From Strigamia acuminata (Eukaryota; Arthropoda; Chilopoda; Geophilomorpha; Linotaeniidae), in NCBI GenBank assembly GCA_949358305.1, contig OX442320.1:3798259-3862258 (forward strand): a DNA stretch of 64,000 nucleotides, in the 5' to 3' direction. Positions 36,704 through 46,953 of the stretch are shown piece by piece (position 1 is the first letter of the stretch; every line of letters starts with the position of its first letter). Below the pieces are notes generated by a model. It had not been told where the DNA came from. It was given only the letters and a program-made list of their open reading frames with translations, and did not search any database. The position numbers and the translations under genes are program-made.

Positions 36704-37180
36704 TAAAGCGATTTCCTGGCCAAAACATCGGTTAGAAAGGAGTTGACGAGTGTCTAAACAGGTGCGCGACCCCGACATGCGTGCGCCATGTTTAATATCA
36801 CATAAAAGTGTACACGCTTCGAGGCTAACAACTGCACTCGGAAAAATAGGATAAATCATTGTTGGATTTCAATGATTTGTCCTTTACATTATAAAATAAA
36901 AGCAATGACATTCATAATCGATAACTAAGCAATAATAACAATACAGGACTCGCTCTTTTGAGCAGACGATGTTATCAGCGCATGCTGCTAAATGGAAACG
37001 TTCAACCGCGGTACAGAACCAGCATTAATAAAAATCGAGATCGATTGAACGCGACATCGAGACATTAAATAGCAGCACATTCATTACACATATCCGGAAA
37101 GTGTGTAATGTAAATATTCACAAACTATACAATATGGCGACAAACAACCAAACACACAATATTTCCACCACAACTCAATA
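36704..37180 (-). repeat. 5' LTR of copia element
   Basis: 477 bp, identical by eye to 30,161-30,637. Confidence 0.93.
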
Positions 37181-37184
37181 CCAA

Positions 37185-37223
37185 GCGCAGGCGTCGCCGA
37201 AATAAATTCAGCTTCGTCTGCGC
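37185..37223 (+). promoter_or_regulatory. Displaced frameshift-stimulating stem-loop of Ty3 element
   Basis: Arms 37,185-37,193 (GCGCAGGCG) and 37,215-37,223 (CGTCTGCGC) form a 9-bp stem with one G-U pair. The original gag stop (37,203-37,205) lies in the loop. Before the copia insertion the stem began 6 nt after the slippery heptamer, an ideal spacing. Folding is by eye. Confidence 0.65.
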
Positions 37224-40200
37224 CAGCCGCGGAAATTAAAAAGAAGAAATATCACACTGGACCCGCAGGTCATGCCGTGGCAGAAGCACAGATCAAAGAT
37301 CGCATGCAGACCATTCCGAAGAAGGAAGAAACAGTGACGCTGACAAGTATGCAAGTGAGAACGAAGCCGGAGGTCGACATAGATTGGACGGACCTCCCGT
37401 TCAATCTGGAGGTTGAGCCCCAAACATTACGCGTTTTTCACTGCAATGTCACGAAAACACATTGCGAAACTCTGTGTATGCTGCCAGTGGAGATCGAAAA
37501 CCAAAAATTGTTCGGTCTGCTGGATTCAGGAGCAGATCGTTCATTCATATCCGAAGATATAGTAAAGGACTTGGATATTGAAAAAAAGGTGGCACAAGTG
37601 AACGCGAACGTAGAATTGCTCACCGCCAACGGCTACGTCAAGCCGAGGGGCGTAGTTCGCATCATGATCGACTGGAAGGGGGGGAACCTGTCCCACCCCT
37701 TCATAGTCTTGCCATCCCACGACAAAGTATTCCTCTTAGGGATGGATATCATGGCAAAACTGAAAATTCAGCCAAACCCGATAACCCGTTCATGGAACTG
37801 GATAAGTCCCGAGGGAGAACGGTCAGTCCCCGTAGTTCCCCAAAAATTACTGGACGAAGCCAAGGACAAAGAGGAATACGGAAGAGGATTGCGAAAATTC
37901 GTCCAAGATTACGATTTCGCAGCCTTCACTCTGGAATTACAGAGGAGTAACGTCGTGGACACCCTGGTCGAGGAGGCAGCACTGCGTGTTAACGAGGCAT
38001 CGCTACTAAGGCGAGTGCTTCGAAAACATGAAAGAATTCTGACCAAGACACCTGGTCGAACGACGGAAGCAACCCACGAAATAGTCTTAACCACAGACAA
38101 GCCGATTCGAGTGCCTTACAAGGGGATGAACCCCCAGAAAAGAGACATTGTGACGCAGATGTGCCAAGACATGCTCGACAAGGGCATAGTAACTCAAGCG
38201 CTGGGCGAATACGCGATGCGGATCGTCCTGGTAATGCGTCCAGGCTCGGAGCCTCGACTATGCATTGATTATCGCCCCCTGAATGCGATAACAGTTATAG
38301 ACCCGATTCAGATGCCGTCTATAGACTCGATCCTCCGGGAACTGAGCCCGTTCAAGTGGGTAACCACGATGGATCTGTCAAAGGGGTATTGGCAAGTGGA
38401 GCTAAAACCAGAAGACAAACTAAAAACGGCTTTCTACTCCCCGATAGGAAGATTAATGTTCAACGTGATGCCGTTCGGGCTTGTAAACGCCCCGAGCACG
38501 TTCCAGAAATTGATCGAAAGCGTGTTGGGAGATATGCTTCACGACTTCGTGTGGGCGTATCTCGACGACATAATAATAACGTCGGACACATTCGAAGAGC
38601 ATATAGACCACATCGACAGAGTGGTCTCTCGCCTAGCCAAGGCGGGACTCCACATCCATCCAGGGAAGAGCAAGTTTTGCAGAAAAGAGCTTGCCTTCCT
38701 AGGATATCGAATAGGAGTCGAGGGAATCGCGATTGACCCCGAAAAGGTCAAAGCAATAAACGGATTCCCCGCCCCCGAAGATATAAAAGGTGTCCAAAGA
38801 TTCATGGGCATGGTCAATTTCTTCGGCCGACTACTCTCTGGTCTGGCTGAGGTGGCCGCGCCTATAACGGATCTCTTACGAACGGATAAAGAGTTTGAGT
38901 GGACGGTCCAGTGCGAGGCCGCATTTAGCACTATCAAGCAAATGCTGGCTGACGTCGAAAAGATGCCATTGCCGGACCTAAACCGACCGTTCGTGTTGCA
39001 CACCGACGCGAGTAAAATCGGACTGGGTGCAGCCCTTCTGCAGACCCACGTGTACAACGGAATCTCGCAAGAAGTACCCTGTATGTTTATAAGCAGGAAA
39101 ATACAGGGCGCGGAGAAAAATTACACGGCAACGGAACTAGAATGCCTAGCCGTAATTTGGGCAGTTCGAAAATTTCGCGACTATCTGGAGTACACGAACT
39201 TCGAGGTTCAGACAGATCACCAGGCACTAAGCTGGTTGATGAAGCTCAAGGAACCTTCCGGCCGACTCGCAAGATGGCAACTGGAGTTAATGGCGTGCGA
39301 TATAACAATTACGTACCGCCCCGGGAAGTACAATCATGTGGCCGACGCCCTCTCAAGAGCCCCAGCCTCTGACCCCCAGGGACCAGACGACGACGGCGAG
39401 GACGACACCCACCTCTTGTACTGCCCAACTCCACGCAGAATATGGCGCTTACGAAAAGCAAACGAACTGCCGGTGATGGAGCCCGAAGATAGAACGTTTT
39501 GTGGTTTTTGGACTCGAACGTACCAGCCAGCTGGGACGAGCGATTCAACGTCCGCAATTCAACCTCCGCCCCCCGGAGAAACCCACAAAACACTACTACG
39601 CGCCTTCACAGCAAAAATTGAAGAAAAAACGCAATATGCTCCACCCACGAGACGTGAGTTCGTCGAACACCAGGCAGCAGACACAAAATGTCAAATTATA
39701 ACACAATATTTGCTGAACGGCGAATTTCCGGAAGGGATGACAAACCCACACCGCCGGAAACAGTTCGTCAAAGAAGCAACAAGCTACCTCATAGATGATG
39801 AACTCCTGGTAAAATACCACCCGACATTTCAAGATGACCTCAGTGGAGCGGGAAACTCGGTGAAAGTGGTCGTACCGGCATCACTGCACAACCGACTGTT
39901 GTGGCTGATGCACGGACACCCGCTCGCCAGCCATTCCGGCATAGCGAGAACCCTTTATCGAGTAAAGCAACTTTTCTTCTGGCCGGGCGCGCGGCAAAAG
40001 ATAACGAAATTTATCCGACACTGCCCCCGGTGCCAAGCATGCAGACCGCGAGATAAAGTAGCCAGAAACGCCATGTCTCTCGGACCCTACGCACCGTTTG
40101 ACTGCTTAAGCATAGACTTGATGGGCCCCAAGCCCACAACGGGAAACAAGAACATGTATATTCTCGTAATTATGGACGTGGCCACCCGATGGCCGGAGCT

Positions 40201-41308
40201 GTACGCCCTCGCGAAGCCCTCGGCTGAAAACATAGTCGAGTGCCTTTACGACGTGGCAATGCGATTTGGGTTTCCCAGAAAACTCATTTCGGATAACGGC
40301 CCCCAATTCCGATCAAGAATATACAAGGACTTCTGTAGGAAATTTAAAATGGATGCATCGAACACCTCCACATATAATCCTCAGACAAACCCAGTCGAGA
40401 GATTAAATAAAGATATAAAATATGCGCTGACAGTATTCACCGACATTCACAATCGATGGGACGAATACCTGCGAGAAATCGCTTTCAGCATTCGCTCAAC
40501 CGTGTCACGAACACGCGAATTCTCACCGGCGTACCTCAACTTCGCCCGCGAATTAAGGATGCCATGGGACCCACGCGTTGCCGAAGCTGTTAACGTATTA
40601 GACCCGTCGAGCCCACATGAGTACGTGTGCCGGTTGGAACAGACTATATCCGACACGTACCAGCATATGATGGCGCATATTTTCAACATGAGAGAGAGAA
40701 TCGCAGATAAAGAAGGCGATCTCGCTTTCGCGAACTTTAAAGTGAATGATCTAGTGTGGAAGGAGGCACACACGTTGTCCAATGCAGCGAGGGGCATCGC
40801 CGCAGGTTTAGCCGACAAGAGGGACGGTCCCTATGTAATTGTGGCCGAACACGGCGGCAACGCATACCAACTACGCCGCTTAGAGGACAACAAAAATTTT
40901 CAGTCGATACATGGCCGAGATTTAAGGCCATATCTGCCAGAGTTTCCCCAAGAAATCTGGCTGGAAGGTCAGACACACAGCGGCCAAGGGGGCACCGTGG
41001 TCGACACGTTCCAAAAAACAAATGAAGCTGAAAATATAGCGGAGGACGAGGATGAATTCTTCGACGCCGAATCCCCAGCCGACGAGGCTCCAACTCAGCC
41101 GGAGCAAGCAATTTCGGAGAGGGAGGAAGCAGAAGAATGTACTTCTGAAATGGAAAATAAAAAAATTAATAATGAGAAAAATGCCAACACATCGGAGATG
41201 AACGAGCAAGTAGAGTCACGATCTACGAGCACGTCGAAAATCAACCTTCGACCACGACGAAGCAATAATCCGTTCATTCGGGACGGCAAAGTCGTGGGGA
41301 AGAACTAA
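37187..41308 (+). CDS. pol: Pol polyprotein of Ty3-type element
   Basis: An uninterrupted frame, -1 to gag. It is open from the copia junction; the positions below are numbered from the GTG codon at 37,277. The aspartic protease DSGA is at residues 83-86. Reverse transcriptase has YLDD at 428-431 and the preceding FGLVNAP block. RNase H starts at Asp577 with the TDAS motif. An H2C2 zinc-binding domain lies at about 875-920, and the integrase catalytic triad is Asp947, Asp1006 and Glu1041 (D,D35E spacing). The C terminus is acidic, then basic. All catalytic residues are present. There is no ATG at its start, as expected for a frameshift product; since the copia insertion it has lost its link to gag. 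Confidence 0.94.
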   Translation, partial: AGVAEINSASSAPAAEIKKKKYHTGPAGHAVAEAQIKDRMQTIPKKEETVTLTSMQVRTKPEVDIDWTDLPFNLEVEPQTLRVFHCNVTKTHCETLCMLPVEIENQKLFGLLDSGADRSFISEDIVKDLDIEKKVAQVNANVELLTANGYVKPRGVVRIMIDWKGGNLSHPFIVLPSHDKVFLLGMDIMAKLKIQPNPITRSWNWISPEGERSVPVVPQKLLDEAKDKEEYGRGLRKFVQDYDFAAFTLELQRSNVVDTLVEEAALRVNEASLLRRVLRKHERILTKTPGRTTEATHEIVLTTDKPIRVPYKGMNPQKRDIVTQMCQDMLDKGIVTQALGEYAMRIVLVMRPGSEPRLCIDYRPLNAITVIDPIQMPSIDSILRELSPFKWVTTMDLSKGYWQVELKPEDKLKTAFYSPIGRLMFNVMPFGLVNAPSTFQKLIESVLGDMLHDFVWAYLDDIIITSDTFEEHIDHIDRVVSRLAKAGLHIHPGKSKFCRKELAFLGYRIGVEGIAIDPEKVKAINGFPAPEDIKGVQRFMGMVNFFGRLLSGLAEVAAPITDLLRTDKEFEWTVQCEAAFSTIKQMLADVEKMPLPDLNRPFVLHTDASKIGLGAALLQTHVYNGISQEVPCMFISRKIQGAEKNYTATELECLAVIWAVRKFRDYLEYTNFEVQTDHQALSWLMKLKEPSGRLARWQLELMACDITITYRPGKYNHVADALSRAPASDPQGPDDDGEDDTHLLYCPTPRRIWRLRKANELPVMEPEDRTFCGFWTRTYQPAGTSDSTSAIQPPPPGETHKTLLRAFTAKIEEKTQYAPPTRREFVEHQAADTKCQIITQYLLNGEFPEGMTNPHRRKQFVKEATSYLIDDELLVKYHPTFQDDLSGAGNSVKVVVPASLHNRLLWLMHGHPLASHSGIARTLYRVKQLFFWPGARQKITKFIRHCPRCQACRPRDKVARNAMSLGPYAPFDCLSIDLMGPKPTTGNKNMYILVIMDVATRWPELYALAKPSAENIVECLYDVAMRFGFPRKLISDNGPQFRSRIYKDFCRKFKMDASNTSTYNPQTNPVERLNKDIKYALTVFTDIHNRWDEYLREIAFSIRSTVSRTREFSPAYLNFARELRMPWDPRVAEAVNVLDPSSPHEYVCRLEQTISDTYQHMMAHIFNMRERIADKEGDLAFANFKVNDLVWKEAHTLSNAARGIAAGLADKRDGPYVIVAEHGGNAYQLRRLEDNKNFQSIHGRDLRPYLPEFPQEIWLEGQTHSGQGGTVVDTFQKTNEAENIAEDEDEFFDAESPADEAPTQPEQAISEREEAEECTSEMENKKINNEKNANTSEMNEQVESRSTSTSKINLRPRRSNNPFIRDGKVVGKN

Positions 41309-41688
41309 AAATAAAAGAAAATGTGATAACATGGAGCGGAGGCCTTGTAAAATAAAAAGATTTACTTACGAGAGCTGCTGCACATGTTGAAACGCGAAAA
41401 TTTGGCTAAGTCCAAACTTCGCAACGAATTGTCGCAGTCACCACTAACAGACGAGAAGTTATGACGTATCGGGCGACCACGTGACAATGAAACCACGCGG
41501 TCGACCCCGTAGCGTCATTGCCAGCACGGCGGATCTCGCAAAATACGAGACGCGTTCGAGACCCACAATTCTCAGCGTCGATAGGCCCAGTTTCCGACTG
41601 TTTTTAACACGACGAGACGTGTTTTTGCTTCTCCCCCAAAGAGAAAGACAAAGACCTCTCAAACAAAACTTCATTTTCCTAAATTGAA
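41309..41688 (+). other. Spacer between pol and ORF3
   Basis: 380 bp without a convincing coding signal. A 68-codon frame at 41,481-41,687 is Arg-rich and unrecognised. Confidence 0.4.
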
Positions 41689-44600
41689 ATGGCCGATCGA
41701 CGCAACCCACGATTAGAGCCGAGCGCATCGTCGAGAGACGAGAGCGACGGCCTAATCGTAAATGCAGAAGACGATGAGAATTGGGACGAACAACCGCCGT
41801 TGCAGGTAAATTAGTGTGATTTCCCCAGAGAAATCACATAATTCTTTGAATCTGTTGCATCCAACCCAGATTGGAGCGTGACTTGTGACTGATATATTTC
41901 TTTCTGTTTTATTATTGATTTAAGGCTGGCTAAAAACCCGAGAGTGGACCCAGATTCACCTCGGAGTCAAGGCCGCCAAAAAACTAGAACAAAGGAAGTG
42001 TTCGCGGAATGGCGTCGTGGCAAACCAAAACCAAAACTAAAGGTTTTCTTTCTTTTAAAATTAAACATCGTAATAAATTAAAATACGATTAGAGTTAAAA
42101 TAAAAAGTTTAACGTAATATTAAGAATTTAACGATCGGTTTTGCCTGCGACCCCTTCCTAAAAAGCGGATCACCTGAGTTCAAAGGTAGTGTTGGATCAG
42201 CGCTACGACGGCGGAGATCATCGCAGAACTGCGAAACAAGAAAATAAGACCGACGGCCGCAACAAAAGAAAGGAGTTGCTGCCACCGTCGATCTTGAGCA
42301 TATTTCTGATCCCCATCGTTAAACTGGGATTTATTATATTAATCTTGTGATCTAAAATTATTCAGGTCGACCCGCTAGAATCGTGGGACGCCCTGCCTTC
42401 GACGGTGTCAACCGCCAACAACATCTTTCGCGGAGCCCTGCCGATTTACCTGCGGCAGGCCTATCCTGCAGAGACCAGCGCCTGGAAAATCCGATTGATG
42501 TACTCCAGGACCCTCGAGGAAAAATTCGAGCGATCGAAAACGCTGGTCGAGTGCATGACGAAGGAGATGAGGGAGCGAGTGGGGCCGCGGATCCCACCCG
42601 ATGCGGATCCGCCGAGCCCCGTTTACTCCGGGTACCTGGAAGAGGCTTACCCAGGCACGGTGGCCGAGCTGCACACCTCCCACAGGTGGAGCGAGGCCCC
42701 GACCTTGGCAGCCCGCCAGAAAATAGTGGACGACGAGATCGAACGCTTAAAGCGCACCGAGACTCACGGAGTAACCCGAGTTCTCGAGAGAAACGGTTTC
42801 TCCCCCGAAGAAATCCGTAGATGGCTTCGCGACATCGAAGAAGACCATTTGACACCCAGATGGATACCACCGGCGAATTTTACGGCCACGCAGTCTGAGA
42901 TGTGGCAGTTATACCACGCTGGTATCCTGGGAAGTCGCCGCCATCACAGAAGATCGAAGCGTCCGGCGGAGTCCGCCCCACGCGGACCCGCACGAAGAAG
43001 ACAGGCCGTCTCCCCAACAGAGGCCGGCCCGTCAACGAGTCGCGACTACCGCAGCCGCTCGAGCAGCTCCAGTTCCCGAACTCGAGTTGTCGTGCACTCG
43101 GAGTGTCGCCGAGTAGTAACGCTCGAGCCTGCCTCGCCAGACGACGCGCGGGCTGAGCGAACGGTCGAATCTTCCGCCCACTGGGCTGCGAGGACCGAGA
43201 CACACCAAGATCGAGGAAAGAAAAGATCCTCGTTGTTTATGGCGATTACCACACAGTCGTCAGATCAATCCTCGTCGCGACGAACCGTCTCAACACACCA
43301 GAGACCGGATTCCCCGACGGACGTCCCCCAGAGGACGGTCCAACAAAGATCCGTCGCAGCCAACACCAGGAGGAATCGGAAGCGTAAAGTACGACAGAAG
43401 ACGCGTGCGCGGTCTCTGATCGCGAAAGGATTGGAGAAAGAGCGAGAGATGGCCGCCGCAAAAAGGTCCGAACCCCGAAGTCTCGGATCCGCGGCTGGGC
43501 CGTCCAGGCTCCAGGCAGAGATTGATTTGGGAGAATTGACGGAAGAACAAATATCCCAAGAAGAGTCGGACAAGGATGGACCGGTCACGAAACAAGATCT
43601 GGCCATGGCATTGAAGAACGCCTTCCGAGGATACGCGGCCAACCGGCCGTCGGGCTCAACACCGGCTGTGCCCACCGCGCTTGTGCCCCCACAGGTGCAA
43701 TCGCGATGGCCGCCACTCCTCGAGGGTACAAACCCAGCAGTGACCACGTGGACCCCTCCCCGGATGATTCCGGTGGGAGATCCAACTCCCAAACGGGTCA
43801 GATACGACGACCTACCAGGGATGGGCCGTCCACCGTCACCCCCGACGCCACGAGTGTACCATCCTCATCGCAACGCCGAGTGGTACGCGCAGCGGGGGAT
43901 GGACGCCAGATGCCGGCGTGAAGCGGCCTATCCCTCACTCAGCGAGTTACAAGAATATCTGGCCGAATACGAGAACCCCGCGATTGCCGAGTTGGCCATA
44001 CGACAGGCCGACGCCGCCCAAACTCACCACATCAACTGGGCGATCGAACAGATGCGGACGTTGTCACAGCAATTCAGTGACAATCCGGACCGCGCTCACC
44101 CCTGCCATCGGAGCAGTTTGAATTTGGCTGTGACGAACGTACTGGCCCAGCTGCTATCCCTGGGCGTCTTCTTGGACAGTCGGCAAGCTATGGCGGCCTG
44201 GACAATCGTCGACCGTGAGGGAGTTCACCTTCCTCGGGCGTTGTACCAGGTATGGGCCGGATGGACTCCTGAGCCCGCCTCGCTGCGCTTCGACCTGGCC
44301 AGAAATACGGAAAACCCAGGCCTACAGTTTTCAAAGATGCGTTCGTTAGCATTCCGCTACCGGAACCCCGGAGTCCACCCTTCCTTGTTGCGAACAATTC
44401 GGGAGGTTCCGGAGATACCGGGAACGGCGGCGAGCCTTCCACAGGCCATCGAGACCGCCCCCCCAGAGGCGGCGGTCCAACCATACATACCGACCCCAAA
44501 GCCGGTATTCCCGAAGGAGAAGCGACACGCGAATCGACCCATATTGATTCCGAAGCGTTCCAAGCGAGGACCCCGAACTCCTCCGCTGCCCTCTCCTTCA

Positions 44601-45152
44601 CCACCAGCGGCAGGGCTGGCCGCTCTCTCTGCAGAGCCGGCTACGCCACCGTTGGAGAGCCCAATGGAGATTCCGCTCCCACCATCGCCTCCGCCGCCCC
44701 CAGCAGCGCAGCTTTATTTGAGGCTGGGAGTGGAATACCCCTTCCTTCAGATGTCGGAGTTCACGCGACAACGCATCATTGACTCCGACGATCACGGCGA
44801 ATCAATCCTCAAATGGCTAAACAGAGAAGCCCGATCCACCATGGACGCCGTCTTCCATCGCCGTATCCTACGGGCCCACAGGAAACCCGGATCGAGCGCC
44901 GAGTCGCGAAGGATCCGACTCGTCCCCGATCGATTCCCCGCGTCTACCCGGATTTGGATCCATGAGCGTACGGGGTTGGTTGGCGAGCCAGCCGGCAGTC
45001 ACCCGCAGTACTTCATCAACGAGCGACAAAATCCTGCGGATCTGACAACCTCTCTGCCCCCGGATTTACCACCGCCGCCACCGGCAGTGCCACCCGTGAT
45101 CCTCCGCCCATGCAGAGGAGTGCTGCCGGCTCTTCGCAGAGGAGAGCGATGA
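41689..45152 (+). CDS. Spliced third ORF of Ty3-type element, unknown function
   Basis: Two coding exons: 41,689-41,805 (ATG start, 39 codons, ending in CAG before GTAAAT) and 42,366-45,152 (after a TTATTCAG acceptor, 928 codons). Both join in phase 0 over a 560-bp intron; exon 2 has no good ATG of its own. The product is 967 residues and occupies the position of env in gypsy-type errantiviruses. However, I see no signal peptide, no membrane segment, no furin site and no fusion-peptide-like stretch. It starts acidic, has a Ser/Arg-rich tract around residues 200-250, a helix-rich middle (about 510-700), and a Pro-rich, basic C-terminal part. I recognise no family. It could be a nucleic-acid-binding accessory protein. 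Confidence 0.75.
41806..42365 (+). other. Predicted intron of ORF3
   Basis: Donor GTAAAT and acceptor TTATTCAG with several T-rich stretches. It is clearly more AT-rich than the flanking coding sequence, which supports an intron. Confidence 0.6.
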
Positions 45153-45183
45153 GAAAATTGAGATCGCTCCGATCCGAGATCGA

Positions 45184-45199
45184 AGCTGGAGGAGGGACG
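45184..45199 (+). promoter_or_regulatory. Polypurine tract of Ty3-type element
   Basis: GAAGCTGGAGGAGGGA, mostly purines, directly precedes the 3' LTR at 45,200. Confidence 0.65.
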
Positions 45200-46019
45200 T
45201 GTGGTGACCCAGTTGGATAAGTGTCCCCCCAGGGCGGATACTTGTCCTATGAGTCACTATGATTAAAGAGTCGTTCCCCCCCGAGTTGGCTCCACCTCCC
45301 CATGGCAGGTGTGTGCCCCGAGGGGGAGGAAGCGGCTGGTGGTCAGCCCCCATTGGTTGATCGCCGGCCCTTCACCCCACTGCATAAAAGGCTGTGTTTC
45401 CCGCCTAAAGACAGAACTTACACAAACGACACCAAGAACACAGCAACTACCTCACCGTCAGGCCAACTTCAACTACAAGTTAGGATTGATCGAGGATCGC
45501 TGAGTAAAGTGCAAACTGTAACTCTCACGAAGTCACTTGCGAGCTATTCCTGTGAAAGCACGAGAATAGCCCTTGTGAAATCACCCAGAATAATCGCCCA
45601 GACGATTATTCGCCGAAGTAAGTGTCCGAGTGCTTTGTAGGGAACCCCAAAGTTCCTAGACGAGGCCTCTGCGACGCTAAACAAACCCTAGACAACAGGC
45701 ACGGATAGAAGACTCGAAAGAGCATTCCACCGCGTCCGTGAAGACGAATCCGTGACGAATTAACGACAACTCGAGACGCCGCCTTTGTTCCGCCGACCAC
45801 GCGGAATCGACGACGCCATCTTGAGAAATCCTTTGTTCGACGCTGACCACGTCGACTCTAGAATTATTACTGAGTGTATTTTAAAGGCATAAAGCCTGGT
45901 GAATAAATTACCTGTTTATTTACATACATTTGGTATTCATTTGGGTATTTACATAATTGATCACAGGTAAAGTATTACACGTTAGCGCTATTTAAACCTA
46001 TACCAAGTAGGACGCGACA
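45200..46019 (+). repeat. 3' LTR of Ty3-type element
   Basis: 820 bp, one visible difference from the 5' LTR (T at 45,553). It ends in GACA just before the target duplication. Confidence 0.95.
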
Positions 46020-46023
46020 ATCT

Positions 46024-46563
46024 ACAAGAAACACTCCTGAAACACAAATACAAGTTACTGAAACATGCCCCATTGTAAATGTTCCTGTCGAATCATGTAT
46101 TGAATGTAACTCAGACACAGATTGCAAGGAAAATTCAATGTGTTGTTCGGTAACTGGAAAAAAATGCTGCATGTCTCAAAGTGCTGTTGTTGAAATGCTT
46201 TCATGGACTGTCTTTGATTCATCTGCATGCCCTAATGTAGACATGCAAGCTGTCACTTGTAAAATATGTAACTTAAAATGTACTGGAATTGATTGTTGTG
46301 ACAAGGAGGAGAAGATATGTTGCTTGACCGACAAGATAATCTATGTTAGAGATGAAGATAATCCGACAAATCCTAATGTTCCATTTTCACTGATGGTTGC
46401 GTCTAATTTTCGTCCGATGCAAACAATACCTTTAAATGTTTGTACATTCTGTATGTCAGATGGTGATTGCAGACTGACTCAATCCTGTTATAATGTTACA
46501 GGTGATAAATGTTGTATGAATGTGGGGACGTTGATCAGTGGGTCACCCACTCCGTTAATGTAG
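46024..46563 (+). pseudogene. WAP-like secreted protein gene, 3' part of exon 2
   Basis: This continues the frame broken at 26,125: removing the element and one ATCT copy gives one uninterrupted reading frame. It holds three cysteine-rich blocks of the form C-x2-C-x4-D-C-x5-CC or C-x5-C-x5-6-CC (near 46,102-46,166, 46,260-46,323 and 46,441-46,515), reminiscent of WAP four-disulphide-core half-domains with the pattern spread out. Stop at 46,561-46,563 and poly(A) signal AATAAA at 46,585. The product was probably secreted; WAP-like proteins are often protease inhibitors or antimicrobial, but that role is not shown here. Confidence 0.8.
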
Positions 46564-46585
46564 TTTTTAATTAAAGATCAGGAAA

Positions 46586-46830
46586 TAAAATACACAATTG
46601 TATTCATTTTGCAATTCTTTTACAATAATACTTTGAAATATATTTTAGAACACATTTTGTAAAATGTAATTGACAATGCATTCATATTTGACAGATGATA
46701 ATGTTTTGGAATGCATTTTTTAATACATTTTGCTTCGTCTTCGCTCGGATATAATATAAGGTCCTCGCTTCATCTGCATGTGGGAGCAACCCCAGCTTGT
46801 GGAATTGTTGCACTAATGCAATTGCTCAGA
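46586..46830. other. Intergenic, no gene seen
   Basis: AT-rich spacer between paralogues 1 and 2 after the poly(A) signal. Confidence 0.4.
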
Positions 46831-46953
46831 ATTATTGGCTATCAAAATAAAGAAACATGCAAGTTGTCATCATAAACTTTTAATCTCCCGTTATTATCAG
46901 GTTGCCATTCATACAAGTAGCAAGCAGAATAGAGTCCATCCATAAACTTCAAA
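46831..46953 (+). promoter_or_regulatory. Shared promoter block, paralogue 2
   Basis: Nearly identical to 48,431-48,540 over about 100 bp. The TATAAG box of paralogue 3 (48,515-48,520) reads TACAAG here (46,912-46,917), and its ATG at 48,541 reads ATA at the aligned position. Confidence 0.6.

Larger units (their letters stand above)
30161..37180 (-). mobile_element. Complete Ty1/copia LTR retrotransposon, nested in the Ty3 element
   Basis: Two identical 477-bp LTRs (30,161-30,637 and 36,704-37,180) flank the element, with the 5-bp target duplication CCAAG at 30,156-30,160 and 37,181-37,185. The internal order on the minus strand is primer site, 1.2-kb leader, a single Gag-Pol ORF with integrase before reverse transcriptase (copia order), polypurine tract, LTR. 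Identical LTRs and an intact ORF mean it was active very recently and may still be. Confidence 0.95.
26126..46019 (+). mobile_element. Complete Ty3/gypsy-type LTR retrotransposon with nested copia element
   Basis: The element spans two 820-bp LTRs (26,126-26,945 and 45,200-46,019), starting TGTGG and ending GACA, and is flanked by the 4-bp duplication ATCT (26,122-26,125 and 46,020-46,023). Order: LTR, primer-binding site, gag, pol (protease, reverse transcriptase, RNase H, integrase), a spliced third ORF, purine tract, LTR. Integrase lies after RNase H, which fits Ty3/gypsy and not copia. Without the nested 7,020-bp copia element and its 5-bp duplication it is about 12.9 kb, large for the family. 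The LTRs differ at a single base by my reading, so insertion is recent. It lies in the same orientation as the gene it interrupts. Confidence 0.95.

Noticed and set aside
42358-44604. Minus-strand frames up to 175 codons opposite ORF3
   Set aside because: They overlap the long plus-strand frame, lack ATG-context or domain support, and follow from high GC content.
41689-45152. Calling ORF3 an envelope gene
   Set aside because: Position and splicing fit env, but I see no signal peptide, transmembrane segment or cleavage site, so the name is not supported.
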